A program made the position numbers and the translations under genes. Positions 1 to 10,409 of a stretch of DNA of 64,000 nt are shown here, one piece after another (position 1 is the first letter of the stretch; every line of letters begins with the position of its first letter). Where the stretch lies: NCBI GenBank assembly GCA_025765615.1, contig JAIVFJ010000032.1, positions 251,001 through 315,000 on the forward strand, written 5' to 3'. The notes beneath the pieces were generated by a model. It ran no database searches, was not told where the DNA came from, and saw only the letters and a program-made list of their open reading frames with translations. This DNA is from Zopfochytrium polystomum. Its lineage: Eukaryota > Chytridiomycota > Chytridiomycetes > Chytridiales > Chytridiaceae.

Positions 1-3000
1 ATTGTTGTTAAAGCATTGCATTTTCATGCAAGACAATAAACCTAGACATATAGATCCAGAGCTCACTATCAAGTCCACACTATCAAGCGCAATATCAAGT
101 CCATAATGAGTCAATTTTGTGTCTTCTTGATTTTTGTTTTTGTCAATTTTATTGTTGTAAAGGTTCTCATGCACTTTAGAGTCCACGCATATGGACCCAA
201 TGTGGGCTCACATGAGGCCAAGTCTAACTGCGTTTTTTTTGTCAATTTTTTCATTTTGTTATTGTTTTCGACCAGGGCCAAAAAAACTAAGTCCACACCC
301 ACCCACACTTTGAGCTCTCCCACTGGCAGAAAGACCATGTTATACGACGCTCTAAGCATCCCATCTCTAAGCTAGAATTGCAAGAGGATTCTGAATCTGC
401 AAAAAAGTGTGGGTTGGTTAGTAAGATGGAGGAGATATGGTGATTTTTTAACTGGGGTTAGACACTCCTGCTTAGTAAATCTTTCCAGGGCTGCAGCCCA
501 CCGCCTCTTCGACACCATAGTTGTGCTCTACACGTATGGATTGCATAGAGGGGCTTACCTTCCTTAATCCTAACCCAATTTGTTCATTTTGTTATTGTTT
601 TTTCTTTGCCTTATGAGCGCAATGTAGAAGGAGGGCCATAACCCTACGTCCACAACAACCCCTTCCTAATTAGGAATGATGGTGAGCCTTCCACCCTGCC
701 CTCCCCTGCCCCACCAGCGTCGGCCTGCGTCGTACTCGGAGCTGCTGAAGAAGGACAACCCAACAATTCCGTCTAAAGCTTGCGCTGGTGCTGTTGTGCG
801 CATCCGAGCTCAGCAGCTGGATTGCCAGGTGCTCATAAGTGTGCAGGATCCGTGCCAGGCTGTTTGACACCATGCTTTTGCTGCCACCGCCACACCAATG
901 ATCAGCAGCTTGTTGATAAACCCTCGCAGTGTGCTTAGTGCTTCACTTGGAACTCCAGGACGCCAAGGTTCTTCAGGAGAAAGTGACAGCTACGCCGTCC
1001 GCTCCCCGCATCAGGCATAAGCCAGTCCCACGCAGACGGATGCAGTTAAGGGGTTGCTAAGCACTGCTCCACCCAGCGTTCATGGCTTAGAGCATAAGAG
1101 ATGAGAAATGCTTGGATTCTCGTTCTGGACTGAGGGACATGTCAGGCCAACATGAACAAATAGGGATATCAATAATATGAGAATCAAGAAGTTTCTCTTC
1201 TAAATTAAGAAACTCAGTTACCTGTCAACATCTTGTTGCTTTAACAACTCCAACCTCAACCTTCGGTCATTATGGTAACCTCAACACAGAACGTTATGAA
1301 AGGCTCCTCGTCTTCATCCCCGTCGAACCCCCAACGCTTCAGGTCGTGGGAATTGCCCACCTGGGACAATCACTTCACAAAATGAGTACAACCTCAGTCT
1401 CAGCAAGCTTCGGGTCGACCACGAAGTTGGTCAGCGATCACGACAAAGCTCTCAGGGTTAGGGTTTTGCTGCTGAGCGCAGGACGTAAAGGGCATGGAGC
1501 AGCTCGAGATCAAAACCGTCTTCCAACGACTCAAATGGGTTCAGGAACGGTACGCTCTCAACGACAGTAAGGGGTTACATTTCGTGCTTCTAGAGCAGGC
1601 GCCTGAGTAAGTTTTTTTTATTTTTTTTTTATTGTTCCAGCCCCAGAGGGGCTGTCAGAAAGAGAAAGAGCCATCAACAGTGAACCGTAATGGACTACGT
1701 CCAGGTATCACCTCAGCAAACCCACCCCATGCACTACGGACTTACAGGGTCATCAGGCATCTCCAACGCACATAAAGCAACAATGATCAAAGGAGAAGGG
1801 AAAAACACAGAATCAAGAAAATAGAGAAGTAATCGGAAGGAGGTCAGTGTAAGAGAGGGGAACAGCTGTGAAAAGTCAGAGAGTTGGGATAAGTCAGATT
1901 AGGCTACTCCTAACAAAGTTAAGAAAAATGTGTTGTGCGCTCCAGTATGAAAAATCTTCGTCCCCTTGTCACACTGCCATTACAAGCAGTACAGAGATGA
2001 AACTTGGTGACTAGTATCACCAACACGATATCTAGGCGCTCCCAAAACGGGGAGCTGCCTCGCTTCCCCTATCCTGTGATAGCGTTTTGCACTTGGCACT
2101 CTGCAAAATTTTGGAAAATCAATAATTCTCCAGCACCAGCAGAAGTTCTCTCTGCGAATGAATGTTCATCTTTTTCGGATTATTTTCCAGTTACTTGTTC
2201 TTATAGCGACTGCAACCACCCTGCTATGTGGGGATGTGGCACATCTGCATTAAGGTGTTTGGAAAATTTTACAATATAAATTGTAAAGAAAAAAAAGAAA
2301 GAAAGAAAAGAACTTCACAAACAGAGGCGGTGTGCGTGGTGCGCGGCGCATTTGGTTCCTCGTGATGATGGACGGGATCCAGGTGGCGACGAAGAGCCAG
2401 CTGCTGTTGGGTGGCGGTTTGTACGTGCACGAGTACACAGGGCAAAGGGGTGTTGTTTGGCAAGAGCTTTGGGGCTGTGATGTGGAGGGATGTGTGCAGC
2501 TGGGCAACCTCATCGAGTGGAACTGCTGGTACGAGATGGAGATCATCAACGCGGGCGGATTCATGCTGACACTGGCAATGGACGAGTTGTTTTACTTTTG
2601 GAAGTTTACAGGTGGGTGATCGTAAAGAGACACAGAGTGTGTGTGTGCGAGAAGAAAGCTTCAAATAATCCCATCCACACAAAAAGGACCTGACACGCTT
2701 TTCTGCCAGACGCGCTTGCCTGAGCACTTTGCCTGCTGGATGACGCAGTGCCTTCCCGAGCGTCGTCCACATAAAATACAGGACAGACACGCAGTGCAAG
2801 CTGGATGGTTGTTGCAGGGGGCTGGACAGCACAAGCCCTGCTGCGGCTGACTGCCCCACTGCGGCCAGGTCAGTGGCTGCAGTTTGCCATTGTTGGCGAC
2901 AATGGCTGGTGTGAGTGTGGGTGTATGGGACGGAAAGGGCTGAAATATCAATAAATGGATTAAGACAATTCTATTCCAACAATTCTGAGTGCTGGTGGTA

Positions 3001-4884
3001 AGCAGTGAGAAGCACTTGGGATACTGGCTCTAAATCTGGCAGATTTAGCCATGATGTCAACATCACAGGAAAATGGGACCTGAGAGCCAATAATGTTGGC
3101 ACCTCCAGCTACCATTTCACATGAAAACAGGATACAGCTCTACAAGAAAAATGGGATCTCCTGGACCAGAATCAATGAAAACAGTATCTTGAGACCCCAA
3201 AAAAGGGAGCCAAAAACAGGCTCTATATGTCCCAGTACAAACAATGGTAGCAGGGGATCCAGAGCTGTGGCCCACAATGCATTAAAGGCAGGCGGTCCTC
3301 CTCAAGAAGGACTTTCTCGAGGACGATGTTCTCAAGGGTTAGCTGACAAACGCTGGAAACTTACACTCTTCCTGGTGAACGGTGCTGACTGGTTGCCCTG
3401 AGACTACAGGGGTTCTCCCCATTTTGTTCACAGAAAGTGAAGTTCAGTAATTCGCAGCGCTCGCCTTCGCGCTAATGACTGTCAGGAAAGGCAAAATGTC
3501 ACTACTGTAATTTATCTGGTGTGGGTGTATTCCCAAACCCACTTCACCAAGTGTCCCAACCTCAAAGCAGATATAGATGCTGGACTCGATGTGTCAATTG
3601 GTGAAGATGAGTCGGGAAAGCAATCCCTTGCAATTTGTTCTGGGAAAAAGCTTTTCTATCCTTACAGGCAAGCAGCTAGGGACGTCGTCTGCAAGCCAGT
3701 GGCGCGAACATCCTCAAATTGAGCTTTCTCATTTAGAGTTGATGACAGAGATTCCGCTTTAGAGGAACTTGATGTCAAAAAAGTGTTTGTTAATGCCGTT
3801 GTTGAGGAGCTAGTGTCATTTACACAAAGTAAGGGGAAAACTGTAAATTCCGCTGTAAAGACCACCAAAACAAAGGAAACGTCAACACCGGTGTCGACAG
3901 AAATGTCAGTGCTCTCAGTTTCATTGCGGCATCTATCTCAAGCCCCTGCTCGTCAAGGTTTAGAAAACTCCTATCTCGTCCAGAGTCTCAATAGGAATAA
4001 CAACCCAGAAGAACATGTTACAGGATAGCACCAGAGATGGTTTTCTCTGGAAATACTTTACTTTACGGATTTTCACATCACTCGACCTCAAAGTGCCAAA
4101 GCCATCCCAGACCCAAAGAGGTTGGGTTTGGCTAAGAGGATGTTCTAAATTCTATTTTTCCTGGGAGACGGAATTGTGTTGGCCTTTGCCAGTCCAGAGA
4201 GCTCTTTGCGTCCCGATTCTCCCAGGAGAACTGTCAATAAGAAGATTCCTGAATGAAGACTCCAACAGAAATGGGATCCCCATGGCCTTTTTTAGGGCTC
4301 CTCAGAAACAAAATAACCCAAACACACACACACACACACACACAGGGAGCTCCACCGCTCCGGTCCAAATTCAAATTGGTCGCCTCCAACCGTCTGACTC
4401 GCCAAACCAGCGGCGGGACACAACCACGCATGCCCGCCTTTGTCCAACCGTTCCATCCGCAACCGTTGGCGGAACGGAGGGGGCCCCGCCGGCTTGGGGG
4501 TCAACCTGGTACGTGGGCAATGTTAAAGGCCTCGCACGTCGCCTTGCGTTGCCAAAGTCATTGTCAAGCGATCCGATTGTACATGGCGACGGCTTGCACT
4601 CCGAGGCCTTGAGGGTTTCTTTAACGTTCAATTAATTGTGTGGTCGCGCTTGTCCAGTGGAGACACCAACATCTCAGCCAATCACCCAAACAACGACTAC
4701 AGAAACCACAGCGGCGACGACGACTCCGTCGATAAACGGTCTCCAGTGGTTCTTTTTGCGAAGCATCATCAAACTTCGCACGACGCCATGACCGCCTCGA
4801 CGTACTCGATCATTATTACTCTCTCTCTCGTACAGCCTCCATTTATTTGATCAACGAAGAGTGGTGTGATCCCAATCATGACGG
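1..4884. other. Gene-poor, lower-GC region with no supportable gene
   Basis: All open frames here are short, and none carries a family motif I recognise. GC content is visibly lower than in the gene blocks downstream. The left end contains loosely repeated phrases: TCATTTTGTTATTGTTTT occurs near 249 and again near 584, and ATTGTTGT followed by AAAG occurs at 1 and 161. This looks like old repeat-derived DNA. A T-run lies near 1613–1631 and a (CA)n tract at 4322–4343. The one stretch that looks coding, 2332–2619, is listed separately. Confidence 0.6.
2332..2619 (+). other. Orphan open frame, possible exon or gene remnant
   Basis: This is a 95-codon open frame in a GC-richer island inside the gene-poor left end. 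Its composition resembles a folded protein (many Trp, Tyr, Cys and Glu residues, such as ELWGCDVEGC and NLIEWNCWYEMEI), unlike neighbouring spurious frames. It runs into ACAG/GTGGGT at the 3' end, which could be a splice donor. I recognise no family and see no second exon. It could be a captured or decaying gene fragment. Confidence 0.2.
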
Positions 4885-6765
4885 TTACAGATGAGAAGAG
4901 TTCTTCGACTCGCCTGGCACAAAGATTTTGCCAGGGTTCAAGATGTTGTTGGGATCGATGGCGAGCTTCAGGGTCTTCATAAGCTCCAACGTGGGACCAT
5001 CCGCCTCCTACAATTTTGGCACTTATCAGTTTTGGAAGGCTGTTGGGAAGTATTCCTTTCCATTTCTTCTCACCTTTTCAAACAGTCCCCGCTTCCCCTG
5101 CCCGAGTCCGTGCTCTCCCGTGACAGTCCCGTCCATCGACAGCGCCAGCACGCCCAGCTTCTCCCGCACGCGCTCCGCCGCCTCAATCTCCTTCGGATCG
5201 TCCTCGTTCAGCACCAGCAGGCAGTGGCAGTTGCCGTCCCCGGCGTGGACGAGCATCGGCCCGATGAGTCCTTCCTCGCGGATCAAAACCTCGGTGGCCT
5301 CCATGGCGTCGCCCAGCCGCGAGATGGGCACGGCGACGTCGGTCACGAGCACGCCGACTTTGGGCGGCTTTGCGCCGGGCGGGACGACGGACGGGTGGGT
5401 GCGGAGGGCGGGGACCGAGAAGTAGCATTTTTTGCGCAGGTTCCAGAGTCGTTCTGCCTCGGCTGGGGACGCGGCGACGGAGGTGCCTGCGGCGCCGTGG
5501 GCTGCGACGACGACGCGGAAAGCGGCGACCTGCTCGTCGATGCCGCGTTGGGAGAAGGCGGCGCATTCGGCGAGAAGGGTGGTCTGGTCTGCGAAGGGCG
5601 ATTTTTCGCCCGGGTTGAGGTCGTGGAGGTTGACGGCGCGGACGGCGACGGCGTCCATGAGCTCGAGGCGCTGGAAGGGCGTACCTGAGAGGACGAGTTG
5701 GTGGACAGCGGCGGCGGCGGCGCGCAGGGTCTTGAATTGCGCGATGGCAACGGTGGTGTGTGAGGGCGAGCGACGAAGGCGTAGAGTGGCTTGCGAAACA
5801 ATCCCAAGGGTTCCCTCCTGCAGAATGAAGTTTTAAAAATGACCATTTCGCAACGTGATTCAGTCCCAACGTACAGAGCCGATAAACAGGCGAGTAAGAT
5901 CGTAGCCAGCACTGGACTTGACGGCCCGTCTTCGCGTCTTGATCACAGTGCCATCGGCGAGGACGACCCGTAAACTCAAAACGTTGTCCTTCATTGTTCC
6001 GTACCTACATGATTGAATCAGGGAAAGCTAAAGCAAACCGGACGCACCGGTATGCAAGCGTTCCCGAGCAATTTGTTCCACACATCCCACCAATGCAAGC
6101 CGAAGCTCCTGGATCAGGCGGGAAGAACAGGCCCTGCGGCTCCAGGACATCACGCAGATCCATCCATCCGACTCCTGGCTCCACGACAACGTCCTGATAT
6201 CGGAAGATCGGTTAAGACTTTCGCAACCCACACAAAACACAGAAATCTCGTCACCAGGTCCTCCTTGTGCAGTTCGACGATCTTGTCCATGTCGTTGATG
6301 TCCAAAACGATGCCACCGGCCTCGGTGGGAACAACATGTGCCTCGATCGATGATCCGCCCGCGAGTGGGATAACGGGGACCTTGTGCCTTAAAAAAATAA
6401 TTGAGGACATCGGCATGATTGCACGGGTAACACGAGACGGGCACAGCCAACGGTTTGCCCACTCACTTGTTGCAGATGGACAAGATCGCTGCGATGTCGC
6501 GCTCCGACTTTGCGAAAGCGACGGCGTCGGGCGGGTGCGGCTTGTGGTAGGTGGTGTCGTGCGAGCGGCGGTCGATCAGGTCCTTTGCGGTGGAGACCCG
6601 GGAGGGGTCGCCGAGGGCAGCTGCGATGTCACGGATGCAGGCGGCGATGACGGCGGGCGGCGGGCGCGGGAAGGCCGGGATACGCGTGTAGCCGGCGGGC
6701 GGCGGCGCCGTTGGCGGCTGGATCGTCGTAGCGGGGGGTGTGCTGTGAGGGGCCATGACGCTCAA
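4885..6765 (-). CDS. DLD1: D-lactate dehydrogenase (cytochrome type), FAD-linked
   Basis: Oxidises D-lactate to pyruvate with FAD and, in the fungal family, passes electrons to cytochrome c in the mitochondrial intermembrane space. The gene has several exons. After a Pro-rich N-terminus comes the FAD_binding_4 (PCMH) fold: [16 protein letters not shown], then [58 protein letters not shown] and [12 protein letters not shown]. The C-terminal FAD-oxidase domain has [17 protein letters not shown] and the signature [18 protein letters not shown], then [12 protein letters not shown] before the stop at 4885–4887. Introns lie near 6388–6466, 6194–6254, after LAYR, inside the FAD domain near 5825–5925, and at about 5014–5080. 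The start is the first ATG of the exon ending at 6467. No clear mitochondrial presequence is visible, so location is by family only. It is divergent from the Rho gene. Confidence 0.9.
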
Positions 6766-7382
6766 TGTGGGCGGGCGGATTTGTTTTTTCGGTCCGAGGG
6801 AGCTTGTCTTACTACCAAATCATCGATCGATCGATCGATGATCTCTCCTCATCCCCCGAGTCCTCCTCGGAGTCCTGCAACCCTTCCTCCTCCGAGTCCG
6901 TGATGGCGCGATTCCCACGAGAAAGGCGCCATCACCCACCCGTTAATCGGCATGCGATGCGATTTATTCTGCACTTAGCGCGTGGGAAGAAGGGTTTTGA
7001 TGGGTCCGCTCGTCCAATACGACTTTGAGCGACGTTGAGGCGATGGCCGCAAAACGCTCTACATTAGCCCATCGGCCCCGGAGCGGTGAAGCGCCTCAAC
7101 CTGCACTCAAATCAGCACTAGGAGGGAGGCTCTTTGTCGGATCTGAAGAGCTGAAATGCAATAGCTCATTATCATTTATTAATACATGTGGAAGACGAAA
7201 CAATCTCTTCTGTGGCGCAGTCGCTTCTCCATAGCAGGCCGAGACCGCAGAGCGAAACGGTGGCATTGCAGCTGTCCCGTCACCTTGTTGCCCCTTAAGC
7301 ATACATGTACAACCCACTCCACTACTCGCGCAGCCGCCTGAGGTCTCGCGTTCCTCCTGGATCGATCGGGGGCGAACCGATC
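6766..7382. promoter_or_regulatory. Divergent intergenic region with (ATCG)n tract
   Basis: This 617-base spacer separates two outward-facing starts, D-lactate dehydrogenase on minus and the Rho-like gene on plus. It holds an (ATCG)n run at 6822–6840, about 60 bases upstream of the dehydrogenase ATG. No TATA box is obvious. A similar GATC run lies directly upstream of the phosphofructokinase ATG near 38426–38440. Any regulatory meaning is inference. Confidence 0.35.
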
Positions 7383-8294
7383 ATGCTGAAATTTGTAATT
7401 GCCGGAGACGATCGAGGCACGATAGCGATACTGGGCTTTGGAATGCGCTGACCGCCCCTTTCTTCAGCCGGGAAGACTTCGCTTACCTCCGTATTCTTAA
7501 GAGGAGTGTTCCCAGAAGTGAGATCTTCATAGAATGAGTGCAGCCCTTTCTTTGACCTCGCTTTGCCTACAATGAAGGTATACACGTGTAAGTTTTCGAC
7601 ACCAATCCGTTTCAAAATGCAGTGCCTTAGCAGTCTCCACCTTCAGACTTTGGCGGAATCCAGCAAGTCGAAATCCATCGCGACAGCAACCCCAAATTAG
7701 TTTTGGCTGGTGTTTATGACCTGAGCCTCCGGGATGAATTCAACGATCGCTTAAGGCCCCGCTCGTACGCGCAAACGGATGTGTTCATTCTATGCTTCTC
7801 TGTCGAGGGCTGGGACAGCTTTCACCATGTTCAATCAAAGGTCTGTTTCATTTCTCTCCGACTCCCCTCGGCGGATATTGCTCTGAAAACGAAGTCTTTA
7901 GTGGGAACCAGAAATACGACATCACTGCGGCAACACGCCGATCGTACTTGTGGGTTGCAAGAAAGACCTGCGGGACGACCCAGCGACCGTAGCGGCAATG
8001 GCCCGGCGCGACAAGGTTCCAGTATCGTTTGAAGAGGTTCGAGTGTGTGGTCTGGCCCTGAACATTTACCAATTATCATCCTGGGACCATTCTTTGGCGT
8101 TTCCTTCTTTCAAGGGCATGCGAATGTCTCAACAAATTGGGGCGTTCCGGTACTGCGAATGCTCTGCCATTCGAGGTGACAGCGTCAAAGAAGTGTTTGA
8201 AAGCGCTCTGCAGGCGGCTATGGCGCACGCCGCGAGTCAGCGTGGGTGGGTGAATTTTGGAAAGAAGGCTATTGCGAAATGCGAGATCCTTTAA
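7383..8294 (+). CDS. Atypical Rho-family small GTPase
   Basis: Six exons (7383–7416, 7468–7517, 7578–7587, 7647–7840, 7902–8036, 8115–8294) sum to 603 bases, or 200 residues, the normal Rho size. Read this way the P-loop is VIAGDDRAGKTSL, followed by FLRGVFPEVY as in RhoA. Then come DRLRPRSYAQTDVFILCFSV, WEPEIRHHCGNTPIVLVG, CKKDLRDD (the Rho TKxD position) and ECSAIRGDSVKEVFESAL (G5). The tail KKAIAKCEIL ends in a plausible CAAX box, CEIL, with nearby lysines, implying prenylation and membrane targeting. The oddity is G3: the usual DTAGQED is replaced by DLSLRDE, so the catalytic Gln is missing. Intron 1 would be a GC–AG intron (7417–7467, branch CTGAC), and exon 3 would be only 10 bases. The 5' half of the model is inferred; the 3' half is secure. 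Confidence 0.7.
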
Positions 8295-9191
8295 ACGACA
8301 TTATTGAACCATTTTACACTGGTTACCATGTGACAGAGTAGGAGTGAGGAGGAAATGCAGCTTATTGTCGACAGCTAAACCGCCGCCCACAACAGGGAGG
8401 ATTTTCATTGGTTCCCGCGACCCACGCGCCGTTGCGAGGTAAGAATTTTCGGCAGAAGTTTGAGTAAGAGAGAAAGTGTGTGTGTGTGTGTGTGTGTTGT
8501 GTGTGTGCGAGTCAAACAAAGAAAATGAGTTCGAAACTAACCTTTTTCCCGAGCTTACCGCCAAATCAATAAGTTTGAAATGCGAGAAAAAAAAACAAAA
8601 CGTCAGTGGAGAGGATTGACTGAATTGACCAAGACCCGGCGCAGGTCGGAATCCGCGCCGGCATAAGTCCGAAGAAAAGGCCGCATTGCGAGTGAGTGAG
8701 TGAGACAGCAGAGCGAGATCGAGAACGCCGCATATGCTCCTCCACTGCCCAATGCAGTGGAGCTGCGATTAGTTGGCCCACCGACGATGGGCGGCGATCA
8801 TCATTGTCGGGGTTATTGGCAGCGTCGGGGACATCGATCATGGCGCGTTCGAGTGCAACGGATGGTGGCGCGAACTCGGCTGTGAGGCGATAGGCCCTGT
8901 TTGCAGGTGCCGACGTTTGAGACTCCCTAGCCTATAAAGTAGGAGGGGTTTGCGGTCGAGGGCGTCATGGGAGGCGGGAAAGGAGGTGGGCAGAACTCTT
9001 CACAAAAGAGAACAGTAAAAGTCACAGGGACATTAGCCTTGTTGCTCCGCTGTATGTATGTTTGTACAGTACATATCAGTTGTTTTCGTGTGGCGCTACT
9101 TCACATGCAGGGACCGCCCGCTCTGTCGGGAAGCTCTCTGATTTCGGACATGCGGGGCGGAGGGACGGAGGAGATGGAGATGTCAAAAATT

Positions 9192-9269
<78 letters not shown>

Positions 9270-9293
9270 GTCTCATTCATCGATACGATTATT
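8295..9293. other. Spacer with (GT)n and long (GA)n tracts
   Basis: No gene is supported in this kilobase between the Rho-like gene and the G1 peptidase. It has a (GT)n run near 8477–8508 and an interrupted (GA)n tract at 9195–9269 that ends about 25 bases before the peptidase ATG, so it probably lies in the promoter or 5' leader. Open frames that run through the GA tract are repeat artefacts. Confidence 0.5.
9195..9269. repeat. (GA)n microsatellite
   Basis: Interrupted GA run of about 75 bases directly upstream of the G1 peptidase start codon. Confidence 0.95.
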
Positions 9294-9322
9294 ATGCCCC
9301 CCACTCTCTCCGTCGCCGTTCT

Positions 9323-9353
<31 letters not shown>

Positions 9354-10326
9354 GCCTCGGCGACCGCACCGCCGCCCATATTCAACGGCTCGTACTGGGC
9401 CGGCCCGACGCTCGTGCGCACGTCGGCCGCCCACGCGGCGCCCTTCACCTCCGTCTCCGCGACGATCGTGCTCCCATCGCAGCTGCGCGTCCCGGAGCAC
9501 CCTGCTTCGCCCGTTCCGCCGCCGCCGGACGACCGCTACACCGTGTCGGCGTGGGTCGGCCTGGACGGTTGGACGGGCGACGACCCTGTGGCGGCGGTGG
9601 CGAACGTGTCTTCGGCGGCCGGGACCGCCAGTGGGCTGTGGCAGGCGGGTGTCGAGATGTCGGTGTACGCGAACGGGACGACCGAGTTTGTGCCGTGGTA
9701 CGAGTGGTAAGTCGGTTTGGTTGAAAGGGGTCACAGGTCACCGCATCGAATGCTCTCGCACTCATTCTCACTCTCACTGGGCACACCCCAACACACACAG
9801 GGTGCCACTCGACCCGGTCCGCCTGCCAGCCTCGACGCTCTCCCTCGCCGCGGGCGACGAGCTTCGCGTGCTCGTGCAATCCAGCTCGGACGGACGGTTC
9901 GGCAACGCGACGCTGACGAACGTGCGGACGGGGCAGAGCTATTCCCAGCTTGACGTGCCTGCGCCGCAGACGTGGCGGGGGCCGACGTGGATCGTGGACG
10001 GGCGGTCTGCGGAGTGGATCGTCGAGAACGCGACGGACGCTGCGTACGTGCACTACGTGTTTCCGGACTGGGGCGTTGTGCGGTTCCGCGACGCGGTGGC
10101 GTGCGCCGCGGACGGGCGGTGCGTGGGGCCGGACGGCGGCGTGGTGGTGCCGTTTGCGGAGGAGGAGGGCGGCGAGGACGAGGACAAGGGGAACGACGTC
10201 ACCGCCGCGGAGGGTGTCCAGGTTGTGATAACGCAGGTGGTTGTGGACGGCGTGCGGTACACCGAGACGGACGTCCGACACGGCGGCGGCGGCGAGGTGT
10301 GCGTGAAGTACATCGGGGGAAATTGA
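9294..10326 (+). CDS. Secreted glutamic peptidase, family G1 (eqolisin)
   Basis: An acid endopeptidase of the scytalidoglutamic peptidase/aspergillopepsin II family, which uses a Gln–Glu dyad. Two exons (9294–9706 and 9801–10326) join in phase through TG/G to give WYEWVPLDP, for 312 residues. The N-terminus is a signal peptide with an Ala run. Family blocks follow in order: NGSYWAGP, YTVSAWVGLDGW, then LWQAGVEMSV, whose Gln fits the catalytic Gln. FVPWYEW comes next, then RSAEWIVE, whose first Glu fits the catalytic Glu. The insert near residue 265, EEEGGEDEDKGND, is unusually acidic. The start is the ATG after the GA microsatellite; upstream in-frame codons only translate the repeat. As in the family, it is probably released into the medium and active at low pH. 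Confidence 0.85.
9707..9800 (+). other. Intron of the G1 peptidase gene
   Basis: The donor is G/GTAAGT and the acceptor ACACACAG/G. The join restores the WYEW block typical of G1 peptidases, so the boundaries are secure. Confidence 0.85.
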
Positions 10327-10409
10327 GAGGAAGGAAAAAAAGAATGAAGAGTCACGAGTCACGTGAAAATCTGCTGGTCGAAATTGTCTAATTTTCTTTT
10401 TTGTTGGAA

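Noticed and set aside
4015..4635. 206-codon plus-strand open frame
   Set aside because: It runs through a (CA)n tract, has no family motif, and its composition matches other chance frames in the gene-poor left end.
8967..9293. Upstream in-frame extension of the G1 peptidase
   Set aside because: It only translates the GA microsatellite; the signal peptide begins at 9294.
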